64,000 bases of DNA from Methylophilus sp. 13 (GCF_015354335.1 NZ_JADKYR010000001.1:744001-808000), one strand, 5' to 3'. Shown: positions 32,409-42,138, counted from the stretch's first letter. Translations and numbers: made by a program. Notes: generated by a model from the letters alone, not told the origin.

Positions 32409-33703
32409 TCAAAAGCCCTCCATAACTTGAACGCATCTCCCATCAGGCCCATCAGTGAGCGGCGTTGACGGAAGCTGTGGCGTATCTGCTTTTCTTTAGA
32501 TTTTTTATCCACCCCATCCACAGTCAGCATGGTGTGGGCGGCTTTGGACAACAACTCGGGATAGTCATTAAAGAACTGCGGATTTTTGTGAAAGATTGCC
32601 GGCATGTCCTTGTATTTTTTCAGGTCTTTCATGACAAAGCTGTCGTTGAGCGTGGCCTCGTAGCGCTTGAGGTTGGCCTTGCTGAAGGGCAGGCCCTCGG
32701 CACGCAAGGCAATCAAGGTATCCGCCGCCACCATGCCGGTGGTCATGGCCAGATTGGAACCTTCGCGGTGCACGGCGTTAACAAACATGCCAGCGTCGCC
32801 AACGATGAGCCAGCCATCGCCAAACAAATCCGGCATGGCGTTGTAGCCGCCTTCTGGAATCAGGTGCGCGGTGTATTCTTTCATCTCGCCCCCTTCAATC
32901 AGCGGCTGGATGGCCGGATGCGCTTTCATTTGCTCCAGCAAGGCATAAGGGGTGGTTTGCTGGGCTTTGAAGTCGGACAGCATACAACCGACGCCTATGG
33001 TCACCGACTCGCGGTTGGTATAGAGAAAACCCGTCCCCATCATGCCCTTGGTGATTTTGCCCGCCATTTCGATAACCACGCCCTCTTCGCCCTTGACGTT
33101 AAAGCGCTGCTCGATAAGCTCGGTTGGCATAAAGTGGATTTCCTTGACCGCCAGCGCCACATCCTTGGGATGCAGCTCGGGGTGAAAGCCGGCTTTTTTC
33201 GCCAGGTAGGAGTTGACCCCATCGGCCAGTATCACCGCATCGGCATAAATCTCACCGCCCTGACGGTCGGTGCGTACACCGATGACACGCTGGCCATCCA
33301 GCAGCAGTTCGGTCACCGTGGTTTCGCATATGACCAGCGCCCCGGCCTTTTGCACGCGCTCGGAAAACCACTTGTCAAACTGCGAACGTATCATGGTGTA
33401 GCGGTTATAGGGCGGCTTGTTAAAGCTGTCCGAGCGGTAGTGCGAACCCATGTAGGAGTCGTCATCCAGGATCCACATGCGCTGCTCAATGATATGCCGT
33501 TCCAGCGGCGCATCGTCCCTGAAGTCAGGAATCAGTTTTTCCAATGCATCTGAGTATAGGATGGCGCCCTGCACGTTTTTCGAGCCCGAGCTTTCGCCGC
33601 GTTCCAGTTGCAGCACACTTAAGCCCGCCTGCGCCAGACGCAAGGCCGCCGCATTACCTGAAGGGCCAGCACCCACAATAATCACATCAAATTTTTCACT
33701 CAT
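32405..33703 (-). CDS. fixC: FixC, flavoprotein-quinone oxidoreductase subunit
   Basis: A 432-residue FAD protein related to ETF-quinone oxidoreductase: N-terminal dinucleotide motif VIIVGAGPSGNAAALRLAQAG, and DGWLIVGDAGMFVNAVHREGSNLAMTTG near residue 300. FixC receives the high-potential electron of NADH bifurcation and passes it to quinone. It is 2 bp after fixB. Confidence 0.95.
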   Translation of the reverse strand: MSEKFDVIIVGAGPSGNAAALRLAQAGLSVLQLERGESSGSKNVQGAILYSDALEKLIPDFRDDAPLERHIIEQRMWILDDDSYMGSHYRSDSFNKPPYNRYTMIRSQFDKWFSERVQKAGALVICETTVTELLLDGQRVIGVRTDRQGGEIYADAVILADGVNSYLAKKAGFHPELHPKDVALAVKEIHFMPTELIEQRFNVKGEEGVVIEMAGKITKGMMGTGFLYTNRESVTIGVGCMLSDFKAQQTTPYALLEQMKAHPAIQPLIEGGEMKEYTAHLIPEGGYNAMPDLFGDGWLIVGDAGMFVNAVHREGSNLAMTTGMVAADTLIALRAEGLPFSKANLKRYEATLNDSFVMKDLKKYKDMPAIFHKNPQFFNDYPELLSKAAHTMLTVDGVDKKSKEKQIRHSFRQRRSLMGLMGDAFKLWRAFE

Positions 33704-33705
33704 GC

Positions 33706-34797
33706 TTAGCCTGCCTTTCTTGCGGTTGCCAGGTGTGCCTTAAATGCCTCGGTCAGCGCCGGTAATATGGTCATGGCATTGCCGACAATGCCATAGTGAG
33801 CAAAGTCAAAAATCGGCGCATTGGGGTCGTTGTTGATGGCGATAATCACATCCGAGGCATCCATGCCGACCCTGTGCTGGATGGCGCCGGAAATGCCCAC
33901 CGCGATATAGAGTTTGGGGCGTACGGTTTTGCCAGATTGGCCGACCTGACGGTCTAGCTCGACCCAGCCCGCTTGCACCACGGGGCGAGTGGCGCCGACT
34001 TCTGCGCCCAGCACTTGCGCCAGCTCCCAGATCAGTTTGAAGTTTTCCGGCTTTTTCATGCCGCGGCCACCGGCGACGATAATGTCGGCAAATGGCAGTT
34101 GCGGTTTGTCTTGCATCTCGTCCGGGATAAACTCCAGCACTTTGGTAATGATGCTGTCTTCTATCATGCTCAGGGTATCTTCAATGATGCGGCCATTGCG
34201 CGTCGCGTCGCGCTCTGGCATTGCCATCACACGTGGCCGTACCGTGGCCATTTGCGGACGGTAATTCAGGGTCTGGATGGTACACAGCAAGGAGCCGCCA
34301 AAGGTTGGGCGACTCGCCAGCAGGCTGCGCACGTCGAGGTCGATATTGAGCTCGGTACAGTCAGCAGTGAGGCCGGTTTTGAGCGTGGTGGCGACACTGC
34401 CTGCCAAATCGCGGCCCAATGTGGTTGCACCAAGGAACAAGATTTCAGGCTGGTATTTGTTGACCAGATCGGTCAGCCCTTTGGTATAAGGCTCGTTGCG
34501 ATAATCTTGCAGCAGCGGGTCTTCAATCAGGTAGCACAGGTCTGCGCCATGGTAAAAGGCCTCCTGGCAAAAACTGCGGGTGGTCTCTCCGGGAGGACCC
34601 ATCACCACGCCTGCCAATTCCACACCCAGCATATCGGCCAGTTTGCGGCCTTCGCCCAATAATTCCAGCGAAACGGGATGTATGGCGCCGCGCTCATGTT
34701 CAATAAACACCCAGACGCCTTTATACGCTTTCAGACGCTCATCAAGCTCAAATTTCTTCTTGCCAGCCGGTGCCGGTTTTTTGGTTTCTTCACTCAT
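33706..34797 (-). CDS. fixB: FixB, electron-transfer flavoprotein alpha subunit
   Basis: A 363-residue ETF-alpha family protein: [27 protein letters not shown] at the N-terminus and the FAD-binding [30 protein letters not shown] plus [28 protein letters not shown] at the C-terminus. With FixA it binds flavins that bifurcate electrons from NADH. An acid-base-rich N-terminal extension ([16 protein letters not shown]) is present. Confidence 0.96.
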   Translation of the reverse strand: MSEETKKPAPAGKKKFELDERLKAYKGVWVFIEHERGAIHPVSLELLGEGRKLADMLGVELAGVVMGPPGETTRSFCQEAFYHGADLCYLIEDPLLQDYRNEPYTKGLTDLVNKYQPEILFLGATTLGRDLAGSVATTLKTGLTADCTELNIDLDVRSLLASRPTFGGSLLCTIQTLNYRPQMATVRPRVMAMPERDATRNGRIIEDTLSMIEDSIITKVLEFIPDEMQDKPQLPFADIIVAGGRGMKKPENFKLIWELAQVLGAEVGATRPVVQAGWVELDRQVGQSGKTVRPKLYIAVGISGAIQHRVGMDASDVIIAINNDPNAPIFDFAHYGIVGNAMTILPALTEAFKAHLATARKAG

Positions 34798-34831
34798 ATG
34801 GATTCCTTTACTTCATGCTCCCTGGATCTGT

Positions 34832-35677
34832 TCAAGCCGACCGCTTCAGCAGCTCCTTCTCGATGTTGGGAAACTTGGTAAACATTTTGGCGAGCAAGGT
34901 CACGCTCAGGTCTTTGGGCTCGTTGCTTTCGCATTGAATGATCTCGGCCTTGGTCGCGCGTGGTGTTGGTGCAAACACTTTGGAAACCACGGTAGGCGAG
35001 CCTTTCAGGCCGGTTTTGGTCGGGTCTTCAATCCCGGCAGCGTCTTTATTCCAGATTTTGACCGGATAACGGGCAGCACGGAACATATTGGCCATGGTGG
35101 CAAAACGCATTTCGTTATTGCCTTCGAGCACGGTAATCAGGCTGGGGATTTTGGTTTTGAGCACCTGCACGCCGCCTTCAGAACGGCGCTCGACCACGAT
35201 TTCCTGTTTGTCAGTATCCAGCGAACGGATTTTTGAAACATAGGTGAGCAACTGCATCTCCAGCCGTTTTGCCACGCCGGGGCCGACTTGCGCAGTATCG
35301 CCATCAATCGTTTGCTTGCCGGTAAACACCAAATCAACAGGAATATCTTTGCTGATCTGCTGGATGGCCGCAGCCAGCGCATAGCTGGTGGCCAAGGTGT
35401 CAGACCCGGCAAAAATACGGTCGGTCACCAGTACGGCGTCATCTGCGCCATAAGAAATCGCTTTGCGCAGCGCCGCCTCGGCCATCGGTGGCCCCATGGT
35501 GAGCACGGTCACGCGCGCGCCATATTCATCTTTCAGGCGCAAGGCTTCTTCCAGCGCAAACAAATCATACGGGTTCACAATGGTCGGCACCCCCTGACGC
35601 ATAATGGTGTTGGTCACCGGGTGCACCCGAATTTGTGCACTGTCTGGCACCTGCTTGATACAAACCACAATATGCAT
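34832..35677 (-). CDS. fixA: FixA, electron-transfer flavoprotein beta subunit
   Basis: A 281-residue ETF-beta family protein: MHIVVCIKQVPDSAQIRVHP start, NPYDLFALEEALRLKDEYGARVTVLTMGP and DLVFTGKQTIDGDTAQVGP. It forms the NADH-oxidising half of FixAB. It is the first gene of the fix operon, behind a sigma54 promoter and a NifA site. Confidence 0.96.
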   Translation of the reverse strand: MHIVVCIKQVPDSAQIRVHPVTNTIMRQGVPTIVNPYDLFALEEALRLKDEYGARVTVLTMGPPMAEAALRKAISYGADDAVLVTDRIFAGSDTLATSYALAAAIQQISKDIPVDLVFTGKQTIDGDTAQVGPGVAKRLEMQLLTYVSKIRSLDTDKQEIVVERRSEGGVQVLKTKIPSLITVLEGNNEMRFATMANMFRAARYPVKIWNKDAAGIEDPTKTGLKGSPTVVSKVFAPTPRATKAEIIQCESNEPKDLSVTLLAKMFTKFPNIEKELLKRSA

Positions 35678-35748
35678 ATCGAATCCTTCCTTTTGCCTGA
35701 CTTTACCTGGATGACAGACCAGAAACACCCGGCCTTTTATTTCAGTAT

Positions 35749-35764
35749 TGCAACAACCATGCCA
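35749..35764 (-). promoter_or_regulatory. Sigma54 promoter of fixABCX
   Basis: Minus strand TGGCATGGTTGTTGCA keeps GG-N10-GC, with only the last base of the -24 box differing from TGGCAC. It is about 72 bp before the fixA start. Confidence 0.88.
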
Positions 35765-35831
35765 TGCTAAAAAAATTATTTTTATATATAAAAATCAGTA
35801 AGTTACAAGAAAAACTCACATTAAAATTATT

Positions 35832-35847
35832 TGTCGCAAACCCGACA
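35832..35847. promoter_or_regulatory. NifA site of the fix operon
   Basis: TGT-CGCAAACCCG-ACA, in the extended form TTGTCG-N6-CGACAA. It lies about 70-85 bp upstream of the fixA -24 box and directly beyond the nifW stop codon. Confidence 0.85.
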
Positions 35848-35849
35848 AA

Positions 35850-36185
35850 TCAGGCACGTTGTGAAGGCAATGTTTGTTTCAGACTGTTGAGATTAAAAGT
35901 CTTGCTGCCATCGGCTTCCTGAAACACCTTGAACACTTTTTCAGTAGCGGCGTTGGAGCGCACGAAGTCGTCATAAGCCGCATGCAACAAGCGCTGATAG
36001 GCATTGCGCTGCTCGTTCTCGGGCAAGGTCTGGCTCACAGGGTCACGCACCAGATATTGCTGAAAGCGTTTGAGGATATGCAGGCGATTGACATGTACCA
36101 CCTGCGGGTCATAGGCGACACCGAGAAACGCGAAAAACTCTTCGGCAGCAGAAAAAGATTGCATCTGTGATAACAAGGCACTCAT
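35850..36185 (-). CDS. nifW: NifW, nitrogenase-stabilising protein
   Basis: A 111-residue NifW: SAAEEFFAFLGVAYDPQVVHVNRLHILKRFQQYL is the family core, with AYQRLLHAAYDDFVRSNAATEKVFKVFQ later. NifW helps maturation or oxygen protection of the MoFe protein. The ATG at 36185 starts at the conserved N-terminus. It is the last gene of nifV-cysE-nifW. Confidence 0.92.
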   Translation of the reverse strand: MSALLSQMQSFSAAEEFFAFLGVAYDPQVVHVNRLHILKRFQQYLVRDPVSQTLPENEQRNAYQRLLHAAYDDFVRSNAATEKVFKVFQEADGSKTFNLNSLKQTLPSQRA

Positions 36186-36219
36186 CAGGGTTCTCCAAAC
36201 ATAAAAAGGAAATGCAGGC

Positions 36220-36972
36220 TCAGGAATCGAAACGTTTGCGTGCACGCGCCTCGGCGACGCTGTGCTGTATCAAGGCTTCGGAAGCGGCTTGCTGGTTGTC
36301 ACGCATCGCCGCTAGGGTATGCTCCAGTTGATCAATACGGTCTAGCAAAGCTGTGACCGCTTTGCCCACCGGGTCCGGCATCAGATGGTGGTCGAGGTCT
36401 ATGCCCTGCTGTGGCTGGCGTCTGGCGTTGTCAGGCAGCACCACGCGACCGGGGATACCGACCACCGTCATCCTGGCCGGAATATCATGGATGACCACCG
36501 AGTTGGCGCCTACCCTGGCCTGTGCGCCCACCACCACCGGCCCAAGAATTTTGGCACCTGCGCCGACCATGACACCATCGCACAGGGTAGGATGCCGCTT
36601 GCCCGGATTCCACGACACACCGCCCAGCGTCACGCCGTGATACAGGGTGACATCGTTGCCGACCACCGCGGTTTCGCCGATAACAACACCACAGCCATGG
36701 TCGATAAAAAAGCGGCGGCCGATGCTGGCGCCAGGGTGGATATCAATCTGTGTCAGCATGCGCGTGACATAACTCAGCCAGCGCGCAGCAAACCGCCAGC
36801 CATGCCGCCACAAGCCATGCGAGATACGGTGCAGCAAGGTAGCGTGCAAGCCGGGATAGGTCAGCAACACTTCCAGCCGGTTGCGTGCAGCCGGATCACG
36901 CTCAAACACGCAGGCGAGGTCTTCGCGCAACAGGGCTAGCAAGCCAGACTGCACTGGCGAATTTACATGCAT
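36220..36972 (-). CDS. cysE: Serine O-acetyltransferase of the nif cluster (NifP type)
   Basis: A 250-residue CysE: hexapeptide left-handed beta-helix with [54 protein letters not shown], the acetyl-CoA and serine site. It makes O-acetylserine for cysteine and so sulfur supply; nif-linked copies are called nifP. It overlaps nifV by 10 bp and precedes nifW by 34 bp. Such a copy would boost cysteine for the two desulfurases under nitrogen fixation. Confidence 0.93.
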   Translation of the reverse strand: MHVNSPVQSGLLALLREDLACVFERDPAARNRLEVLLTYPGLHATLLHRISHGLWRHGWRFAARWLSYVTRMLTQIDIHPGASIGRRFFIDHGCGVVIGETAVVGNDVTLYHGVTLGGVSWNPGKRHPTLCDGVMVGAGAKILGPVVVGAQARVGANSVVIHDIPARMTVVGIPGRVVLPDNARRQPQQGIDLDHHLMPDPVGKAVTALLDRIDQLEHTLAAMRDNQQAASEALIQHSVAEARARKRFDS

Positions 36973-38111
36973 GACAGTCTCCCCGGTGTGGTCTGGCCTT
37001 CGAGATAAAACAGTTTGAGCTCATCACTGGCCGGGCTGCGCTTGGTGTTTACTGCAAACTGGCGTATGCGTTGCAGCAGCCATTCGGTTTCGTGATGTTG
37101 CACGCGTATACCCAGCTGCGCATAGACATGGCGCACACTGTGGCTACCGGAATGCTTGCCCAGCACCAGATGCCGTTCTCGCCCGACTGCAGCCGGGTCA
37201 AAGCCTTCGTAGGTGGCCGGGTCTTTGAGCAGGCCATCGACATGCATGCCGGACTCATGGGTAAACACCGCCGCACCGACGATGCTTTTATTGAGCGCCA
37301 CGGCCCGGCCCGACGCCTGCGCCACCAGCTGCGAAATCTCTGGAAAGGCATGCATGTCCAGCCCCACATCCAGCCCGTGGATGCGCCACAGAGCGGTCAC
37401 CACTTCTTCCAGCGGCGTATTGCCCGCCCGCTCACCCAGGCCATTGACCGTGGTGTTGACATGGCTGGCCCCGGCACGAATTGCCGCCAATGCATTGGCA
37501 GTGGCCAGGCCGAGGTCGTCATGCGCATGCATTTCGATGTCCAGCGAAGTGACCGCACGCAAAGCCGCAATGCGCTCATACGTGGTAAACGGATCAAGGA
37601 CGCCCAGGGTATCGGCATAACGAAAGCGGCAAGCGCCCGCCGTCTCGGCCACCGCCACCACCTGCTGCAAAAACTGCGGGTCGGCGCGGGAAGCATCTTC
37701 ACCGCCCACTGACACCTGCAAGCCCTCTTGACACGCCTGCGAGACCACCTGCGCCACCTGCTGCAACACCCACGCCCGGTCACGCCGCAATTTGCGCTCA
37801 ATATGCAAATCCGACACCGGCAAGGACAAATTCACATGACGCACCCCGGTGCGCAAACATGCCAGCAAATCGCCCTCGGTCATACGCCCCCAAACCATTA
37901 GCCTGGTCGGCAATTGCAACGCCGCAATTGCGCGTATATCGGCAATTTCCGCCTCGCCCATGGCCGGGATGCCCACCTCCAGCTCTGGCACCCCAATCTC
38001 CGCCAGCGCCAAAGCAATTCGCAATTTTTCCTCACGGCTAAACGCCACCCCTGCCGTCTGTTCTCCATCGCGCAAGGTGGTATCGTTGATGACTGGCTTG
38101 CTTTGTCGCAT
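36963..38111 (-). CDS. nifV: NifV, homocitrate synthase
   Basis: A 382-residue homocitrate synthase that makes the organic ligand of FeMo-co. [30 protein letters not shown] includes the metal-binding [49 protein letters not shown] carries the HxH metal ligands. It heads nifV-cysE-nifW behind a sigma54 promoter and NifA site. Confidence 0.96.
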   Translation of the reverse strand: MRQSKPVINDTTLRDGEQTAGVAFSREEKLRIALALAEIGVPELEVGIPAMGEAEIADIRAIAALQLPTRLMVWGRMTEGDLLACLRTGVRHVNLSLPVSDLHIERKLRRDRAWVLQQVAQVVSQACQEGLQVSVGGEDASRADPQFLQQVVAVAETAGACRFRYADTLGVLDPFTTYERIAALRAVTSLDIEMHAHDDLGLATANALAAIRAGASHVNTTVNGLGERAGNTPLEEVVTALWRIHGLDVGLDMHAFPEISQLVAQASGRAVALNKSIVGAAVFTHESGMHVDGLLKDPATYEGFDPAAVGRERHLVLGKHSGSHSVRHVYAQLGIRVQHHETEWLLQRIRQFAVNTKRSPASDELKLFYLEGQTTPGRLSCM

Positions 38112-38143
38112 CGTGACATCTCCGCATGTATTACCCTAGAGAT

Positions 38144-38159
38144 AGCACAGGCTGTGCCA
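38144..38159 (-). promoter_or_regulatory. Sigma54 promoter of nifV
   Basis: Minus strand TGGCACAGCCTGTGCT: perfect -24 TGGCAC and GG-N10-GC spacing, with GTGCT instead of TTGCT at -12. It lies 33 bp before the nifV start. Confidence 0.85.
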
Positions 38160-38227
38160 AGATGCACGAATCCAATATATTCTTTTATAAACAACAGGTT
38201 AAAAAATAACCAGAAGACAATTTCGAT

Positions 38228-38243
38228 TGTAAGGTTTGCGACA
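38228..38243. promoter_or_regulatory. NifA site of nifV
   Basis: TGT-AAGGTTTGCG-ACA, an exact TGT-N10-ACA site about 70-85 bp upstream of the nifV -24 box. Confidence 0.8.
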
Positions 38244-38527
38244 AAGAAGGGTGTTATGTGACGAGCGTCCGGGTCAACATCCATTACCTGGTATACCAGC
38301 TGGCGAGATTAAATGAAGTACAAGACGTTTAAATGTTCGTACTCCTGCAATCACCATTGACATGACTTAGCCACTAGCAGTATTTCATGTGAAAAGGGAG
38401 TGAGTAACGCATCAGGAAGGAACTCAAAACACGCGCGTTTAACGCTTTAAGATAGCGATCTTTTAAACAAACCATAGCGCGTACCGTATGCTATAGCACC
38501 CTACAGAATCTGTAATACTGACAAATA

Positions 38528-38549
38528 AAAGTAAAGTATTCTTTACTTT
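38528..38549. promoter_or_regulatory. Inverted repeat operator before the Xre/AbiEii pair
   Basis: AAAGTAAAG-TATT-CTTTACTTT, a perfect 9-bp inverted repeat with a 4-bp centre, 28 bp before the antitoxin start. It is placed as an autoregulatory operator for the Xre-type protein. Confidence 0.6.
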
Positions 38550-38577
38550 ATTTACGGACAAGCTTAAACTTTTTGCT

Positions 38578-39066
38578 ATGAATATTCAAACAATAGGATC
38601 AATTATTAAACACGAGCGCGTAGCATGTGGCCTCAGTCAAAAGGCACTTGCTGAAGCTGCACATCTATCAAGAGTAACAATTGTGAATCTTGAAAACGGC
38701 AAGGTGGGCGACATTGGCGCTGTGAAGTTATCTGAGTTGGCGGATATTGTTGGCAAGCCACTATTTTCAACGGGTAAACCGATGAACTTTGTACAGATGT
38801 TACTTCGCAGCGTTAACACGAGTTACAAAAACACCATGACTCAGGATGAATTGGAAGCCGTCATGCTGAAAGGTGAAGTGCCAATGGGCTATGAAGGTCA
38901 GCTGTTTCATTTAATTGAAGAGGCCTCAATTGCCTTGTTGACCGGCGCAGTGAAACAGCTGGCAATGCAACAGCAGGCTAACCCAAAACATCTTTGGAAA
39001 AACCTTGCTAAATTGGCAATGGCCATAGAATCACCCAAGCCATTTTGGCAGGCGATCAATGGCTAA
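38578..39066 (+). CDS. Xre-type antitoxin of an AbiEii-like toxin pair
   Basis: A 162-residue protein with an N-terminal Xre helix-turn-helix (IGSIIKHERVACGLSQKALAEAAHLSRVTIVNLENGKVGD, about 6-46) and a helical C-terminal domain. It is followed with an 8-bp overlap by an AbiEii-type nucleotidyltransferase, the usual antitoxin-toxin order, and has a palindromic operator before it. Base use is lower in GC than the flanking nif genes. Its expected role is neutralising the toxin and repressing its own promoter. Confidence 0.75.
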   Translation: MNIQTIGSIIKHERVACGLSQKALAEAAHLSRVTIVNLENGKVGDIGAVKLSELADIVGKPLFSTGKPMNFVQMLLRSVNTSYKNTMTQDELEAVMLKGEVPMGYEGQLFHLIEEASIALLTGAVKQLAMQQQANPKHLWKNLAKLAMAIESPKPFWQAING

Positions 39067-39715
39067 CCCGTTACAGTTCCCTGCGGGTGTTTGGCAAAGC
39101 TTGCTCAGGCAAGCTTTTAGTCTCATAGATGCAGTGGCAAAGGATGGCGTTGAACTGCCACGTTGGAGCCTCGGCGGTGGCACGGTGTTGATGTTTCACT
39201 ATGCACACCGTTTATCTAAAGATATTGATATTTTTGTGCCAGACCCTCAATTTTTGGGGTTCATCAATCCGCGCTTAGGTGGAAAAGGCGAAGAAATTAC
39301 CCAGCAATACACCGACGGCTCTGAATACCTCAAGCTTTATCTGCCAGAAGGTGAAATTGACTTTGTAGCATCATCCCCCTTAACCTCAACCCCTTTTGAG
39401 AGTCATGAAGTTCTGGGGCGAGAAGTATTATTAGAAACGCCTGTAGAGATCGTAGCTAAAAAATTATGGCATCGGGGCGATAGAGTAACGCCACGTGACT
39501 TGTTGGATTTGGCCGTGGTGATTGATCATGCGTATGATGCAATTTTGCAAAACAGAATGATATTCACAAAAAATCTGGAAGCCTTTATCCATCAATGTGA
39601 AACAAGAAAATCTATTTTAGCGCCAGTCTATGCAGCAATTGAAAGACTCGATTGCGATTTAACCTATGGTGACTGCTTGGAAAGAGTTAAAAGGCTACAG
39701 CGTGATTTAAAGTAA
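39059..39715 (+). CDS. AbiEii/MenT-type nucleotidyltransferase toxin
   Basis: A 218-residue nucleotidyltransferase-fold protein (DUF1814/AbiEii group): WSLGGGTVLMFHYAHRLSKDIDIFV contains GGT and the SKDIDIF metal-aspartate motif, with IDFVA as the third acidic strand and VEIVAKKLWHRGDRVTPRDLLDLAVV as the conserved lysine and RDLxDLA helix. Relatives inactivate tRNA or similar targets and abort phage infection. It overlaps its antitoxin by 8 bp. Motifs look intact, so the toxin is probably active. Confidence 0.8.
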   Translation: MANPLQFPAGVWQSLLRQAFSLIDAVAKDGVELPRWSLGGGTVLMFHYAHRLSKDIDIFVPDPQFLGFINPRLGGKGEEITQQYTDGSEYLKLYLPEGEIDFVASSPLTSTPFESHEVLGREVLLETPVEIVAKKLWHRGDRVTPRDLLDLAVVIDHAYDAILQNRMIFTKNLEAFIHQCETRKSILAPVYAAIERLDCDLTYGDCLERVKRLQRDLK

Positions 39716-39948
39716 TTGTTGATGCTGTTAAACAAACCTTACGCCCCACAAAACTGACTTTTATTTTCAGCTTTCAAGTTGTTTAGTTGATGGAATTGAC
39801 GTAGTAATCTAAACCTTTTAGGATGCTCTAAAAACTACCAAGTATTGGTATATGTTAATAAAGCACAACTTTCCTTACATAAACAAAACTTCAATGACGC
39901 AAAGTTTTACGTCATTTAGGATGCCTACTTTAGGCTACTAACTCTCAC

Positions 39949-40830
39949 ATGAATACTCCCGACGCTCAAGACCAGCCCTCAGAAGAAACGAAAACCAATC
40001 GGCTTTTCAAGTGGCTCGTAATTGGCATAATTAGCCTCGTTGTTTTCTACGCCATAACGCTCATTGCTCTCACATGGCCTATCACACATTTCACAGTTGA
40101 GGCTGCGGGCACATTTGGCGACAGTTTTGGTCTCCTAACATCGCTCTTCTCCGGGCTCGCTTTTGCTGGCCTCATATGGACAATCCTTTTGCAAAGGGTT
40201 GAACTACGTTTACAGAGAAAAGAGCTGCAGGAATCTCGTAGACAAGCAATTCTAACCCGTGTAATGAATATTATACAAAATCAGATAGGAGCCTATCGTA
40301 CTGAAATTTCCACTCTTCGATTTCAAGGGCTTGAAACTTTGTCCAACGATATCGGGATTCATCAGATGCTCTATACAATGAACGGACATCTAGAAAATAT
40401 GGCACAGGAACGCGCCAACAACGGACTATCTCCTGAAGAGCATATTGAAATGATTACGGACTATCTGCGCAATGTTTTTTCCAGCATCCGATCTTATCAA
40501 GTACTAATCGAAGGTCTACATCGTTGCTGCAAGGCCAACCGTTACCTACTAATAAATGAGGCTATTACAAGTAATGAAGCTCAAGATGCAAAAGCCTTAT
40601 TTTTTGCTGAGCTACCAACTGGCCTAATGTATTTCGTATTCCAATTAGACACAATCCTCAAAGTTTTCCTCAAAATCAAACGAAAGCAAACAGGTTCAAC
40701 TGCCGACTTGTTTGACCCAGCTCGAAAACTGTATAGTGATTGCGAGCTAATACTGAGTCACGAATCGCATGCGTTTTCCGAAGAGAACATGGCATCAGAT
40801 CGGAAACAAAAATGGTTATTTGCGCCCTGA
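39949..40830 (+). CDS. putAbiC-like membrane protein, putative abortive-infection factor
   Basis: A 293-residue protein with two membrane segments (about 22-45 and 60-84): LFKWLVIGIISLVVFYAITLI and FGDSFGLLTSLFSGLAFAGLIWTILLQR, followed by a coiled-coil (VELRLQRKELQESRRQAI) and a helical cytoplasmic domain. The GTFGDSFG-to-LQRKEL order is that of putative phage abortive-infection (putAbiC) proteins. It is on the plus strand against the nif direction, is AT-richer, and is followed by a palindromic attC-like stretch. Confidence 0.7.
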   Translation: MNTPDAQDQPSEETKTNRLFKWLVIGIISLVVFYAITLIALTWPITHFTVEAAGTFGDSFGLLTSLFSGLAFAGLIWTILLQRVELRLQRKELQESRRQAILTRVMNIIQNQIGAYRTEISTLRFQGLETLSNDIGIHQMLYTMNGHLENMAQERANNGLSPEEHIEMITDYLRNVFSSIRSYQVLIEGLHRCCKANRYLLINEAITSNEAQDAKALFFAELPTGLMYFVFQLDTILKVFLKIKRKQTGSTADLFDPARKLYSDCELILSHESHAFSEENMASDRKQKWLFAP

Positions 40831-40907
40831 GCGCTAAACAACCAGTCCACCGGATCCGCACGAATGCCGCGCAAGCTGGTGAATTCAAACTTTGACGCTG
40901 TAGATTA
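40831..40907 (+). other. Possible degenerate attC-like element
   Basis: GCGCTAAACAACCAGTCCAC... folds with ...GCTGGTGAATTCAAAC: ACCAG pairs with CTGGT and CGG with CCG, and it ends TTCAAACTTTGACGC, which resembles an attC L'-R' end. It begins directly at the stop codon of the putAbiC-like gene. R' departs from GTTRRRY, so this is weak. Confidence 0.3.
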
Positions 40908-41065
40908 AGTGTTTTAGAAAATTTAAGGCGCACCATGGCAATAAAGAAACCTCCACAATTGCTCTGAAAACCACAAACTCAAAACGAGAAATGTTTACCC
41001 CTTAAAACACTACAAACTATCCCCCAAAGTTTTTTCTACAGCTTCGGTAAGCATAAAACAAAAAC

Positions 41066-41815
41066 ATGAGTTATTACGATATCCAACAGGTGTGCCTTAA
41101 CGGTCATCAAATCACTGATCGATATAATACGTCGCCACAACATCGGAGAAGTTATTGTAATATTTGCGGTGCAAAAACCATCATCACGTGCCCTAATTGC
41201 AATCATCCTATAAAAGGTGACTATCATTTTGATGGTGTTGTGGCTATTGGGTTCACAACGCCTGTACCAAAGCATTGTGAGAATTGCGGCACTGCATACC
41301 CGTGGGCCACGGTGGCTAAAAAAATACAAAGAATTACTTCAGTAAAAAGCATGTCTTCATGGTATGGGAGTTTATCAATGTACGAAAAAATAGGTTTATG
41401 GGGTTCAATAGCATCAATAATAGGCCTTGTTATCGTCTTTATTCCGCCTTCAGTTTCATCTTCTCCGAATCAAACGCAGAATATTTCTACATCAGGCAAT
41501 CAAAGCCCTGCGATTGGTTCTAACAATAGAGATGTCACAATCAATTACAACAATCCAGAGCAGACCAAATCAAAAAGCTACGTTCTAAGGAATACAAAAG
41601 TAGGGTCTACGCTAGTAGTAAACACACCAAGTTTGGACGCAGCTGGCGATCCCACCAAACATGTTTGCATGGCTCCAGCGGGCACGCCAATTCAATTAAC
41701 AGGCAAACGCGCGAAAATGGGTATGATTGATATGTGGAGGGAAATTAAAATAATTTCCGGTGATTGTGAAAGTAAAGTGGGTTGGACTGCATTAGAGAAT
41801 ATAAGTTATGAATAG
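41066..41815 (+). CDS. DUF2321-like zinc-ribbon membrane protein
   Basis: A 249-residue protein. The N-terminal region MSYYDIQQVCLNGHQITDRYNTSPQHRRSYCNICGAKTIITCPNCNHPIKGDY has three zinc-binding cysteine pairs in the DUF2321 style, then CENCGTAYPW. A single membrane segment (IGLWGSIASIIGLVIVFIP, about 110-130) leads to a serine/asparagine-rich linker and a C-terminal beta domain (TLVVNTPSLDAAGDPTKHVCMAPAG) that looks SH3-like. It is the last gene of the plus-strand insert. Function unknown; the company of Abi genes suggests defence. Confidence 0.65.
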   Translation: MSYYDIQQVCLNGHQITDRYNTSPQHRRSYCNICGAKTIITCPNCNHPIKGDYHFDGVVAIGFTTPVPKHCENCGTAYPWATVAKKIQRITSVKSMSSWYGSLSMYEKIGLWGSIASIIGLVIVFIPPSVSSSPNQTQNISTSGNQSPAIGSNNRDVTINYNNPEQTKSKSYVLRNTKVGSTLVVNTPSLDAAGDPTKHVCMAPAGTPIQLTGKRAKMGMIDMWREIKIISGDCESKVGWTALENISYE

Positions 41816-41871
41816 CAATGGGACACTGCGCCGCGATGCGGCGTAAGCCCCAGAGCTTAAACGTTAGCTCG
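41816..41871 (+). other. Possible degenerate attC-like element
   Basis: A hairpin CGCCGC-GAT-GCGGCG within CAATGGGACACTG...TAAGCCCCAGAGCTTAAACGTTAGCTC. The right end AAACGTTAGCT fits an attC L'-R' end (GTTRRRY-like), but the left R'' box is not clearly complementary. It follows directly on the DUF2321-like gene. Confidence 0.3.
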
Positions 41872-42007
41872 GTTGGCGACTCGCCTGCGTTACCTCACGT
41901 ATCAAAACCCACTAAATCCTAATATTCTAAATACACCCTCGGCACCGCAGTTCACGCGGACAACAATGTACCTAACTGCTAAAAGCAGCCTCTCTCAAAT
42001 TTCAAAT

Positions 42008-42034
42008 AAAAAAAGCCTCCCGTCCGGGAGGCTT
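42008..42034 (-). terminator. Rho-independent terminator of nifHDK
   Basis: On the minus strand AAGCCTCCCGGACGGGAGGCTT forms a 9-bp stem followed by a run of seven T. It lies about 105 bp beyond the nifK stop. Confidence 0.9.
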
Positions 42035-42138
42035 AAACACTCAACAATCGATCATTGTAAAGTGGGGGAAGAGACAGGACTACATTGCTACCGGGCCAGA
42101 CATCGGACCGCCCTACCCGGTAGGCCTTCAATCACAGG

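Noticed and set aside
32465-33553. Open frame of 362 codons opposite fixC
   Set aside because: Fully antisense to a clear fixC with the FAD motif; histidine- and glutamine-rich composition typical of a shadow frame.
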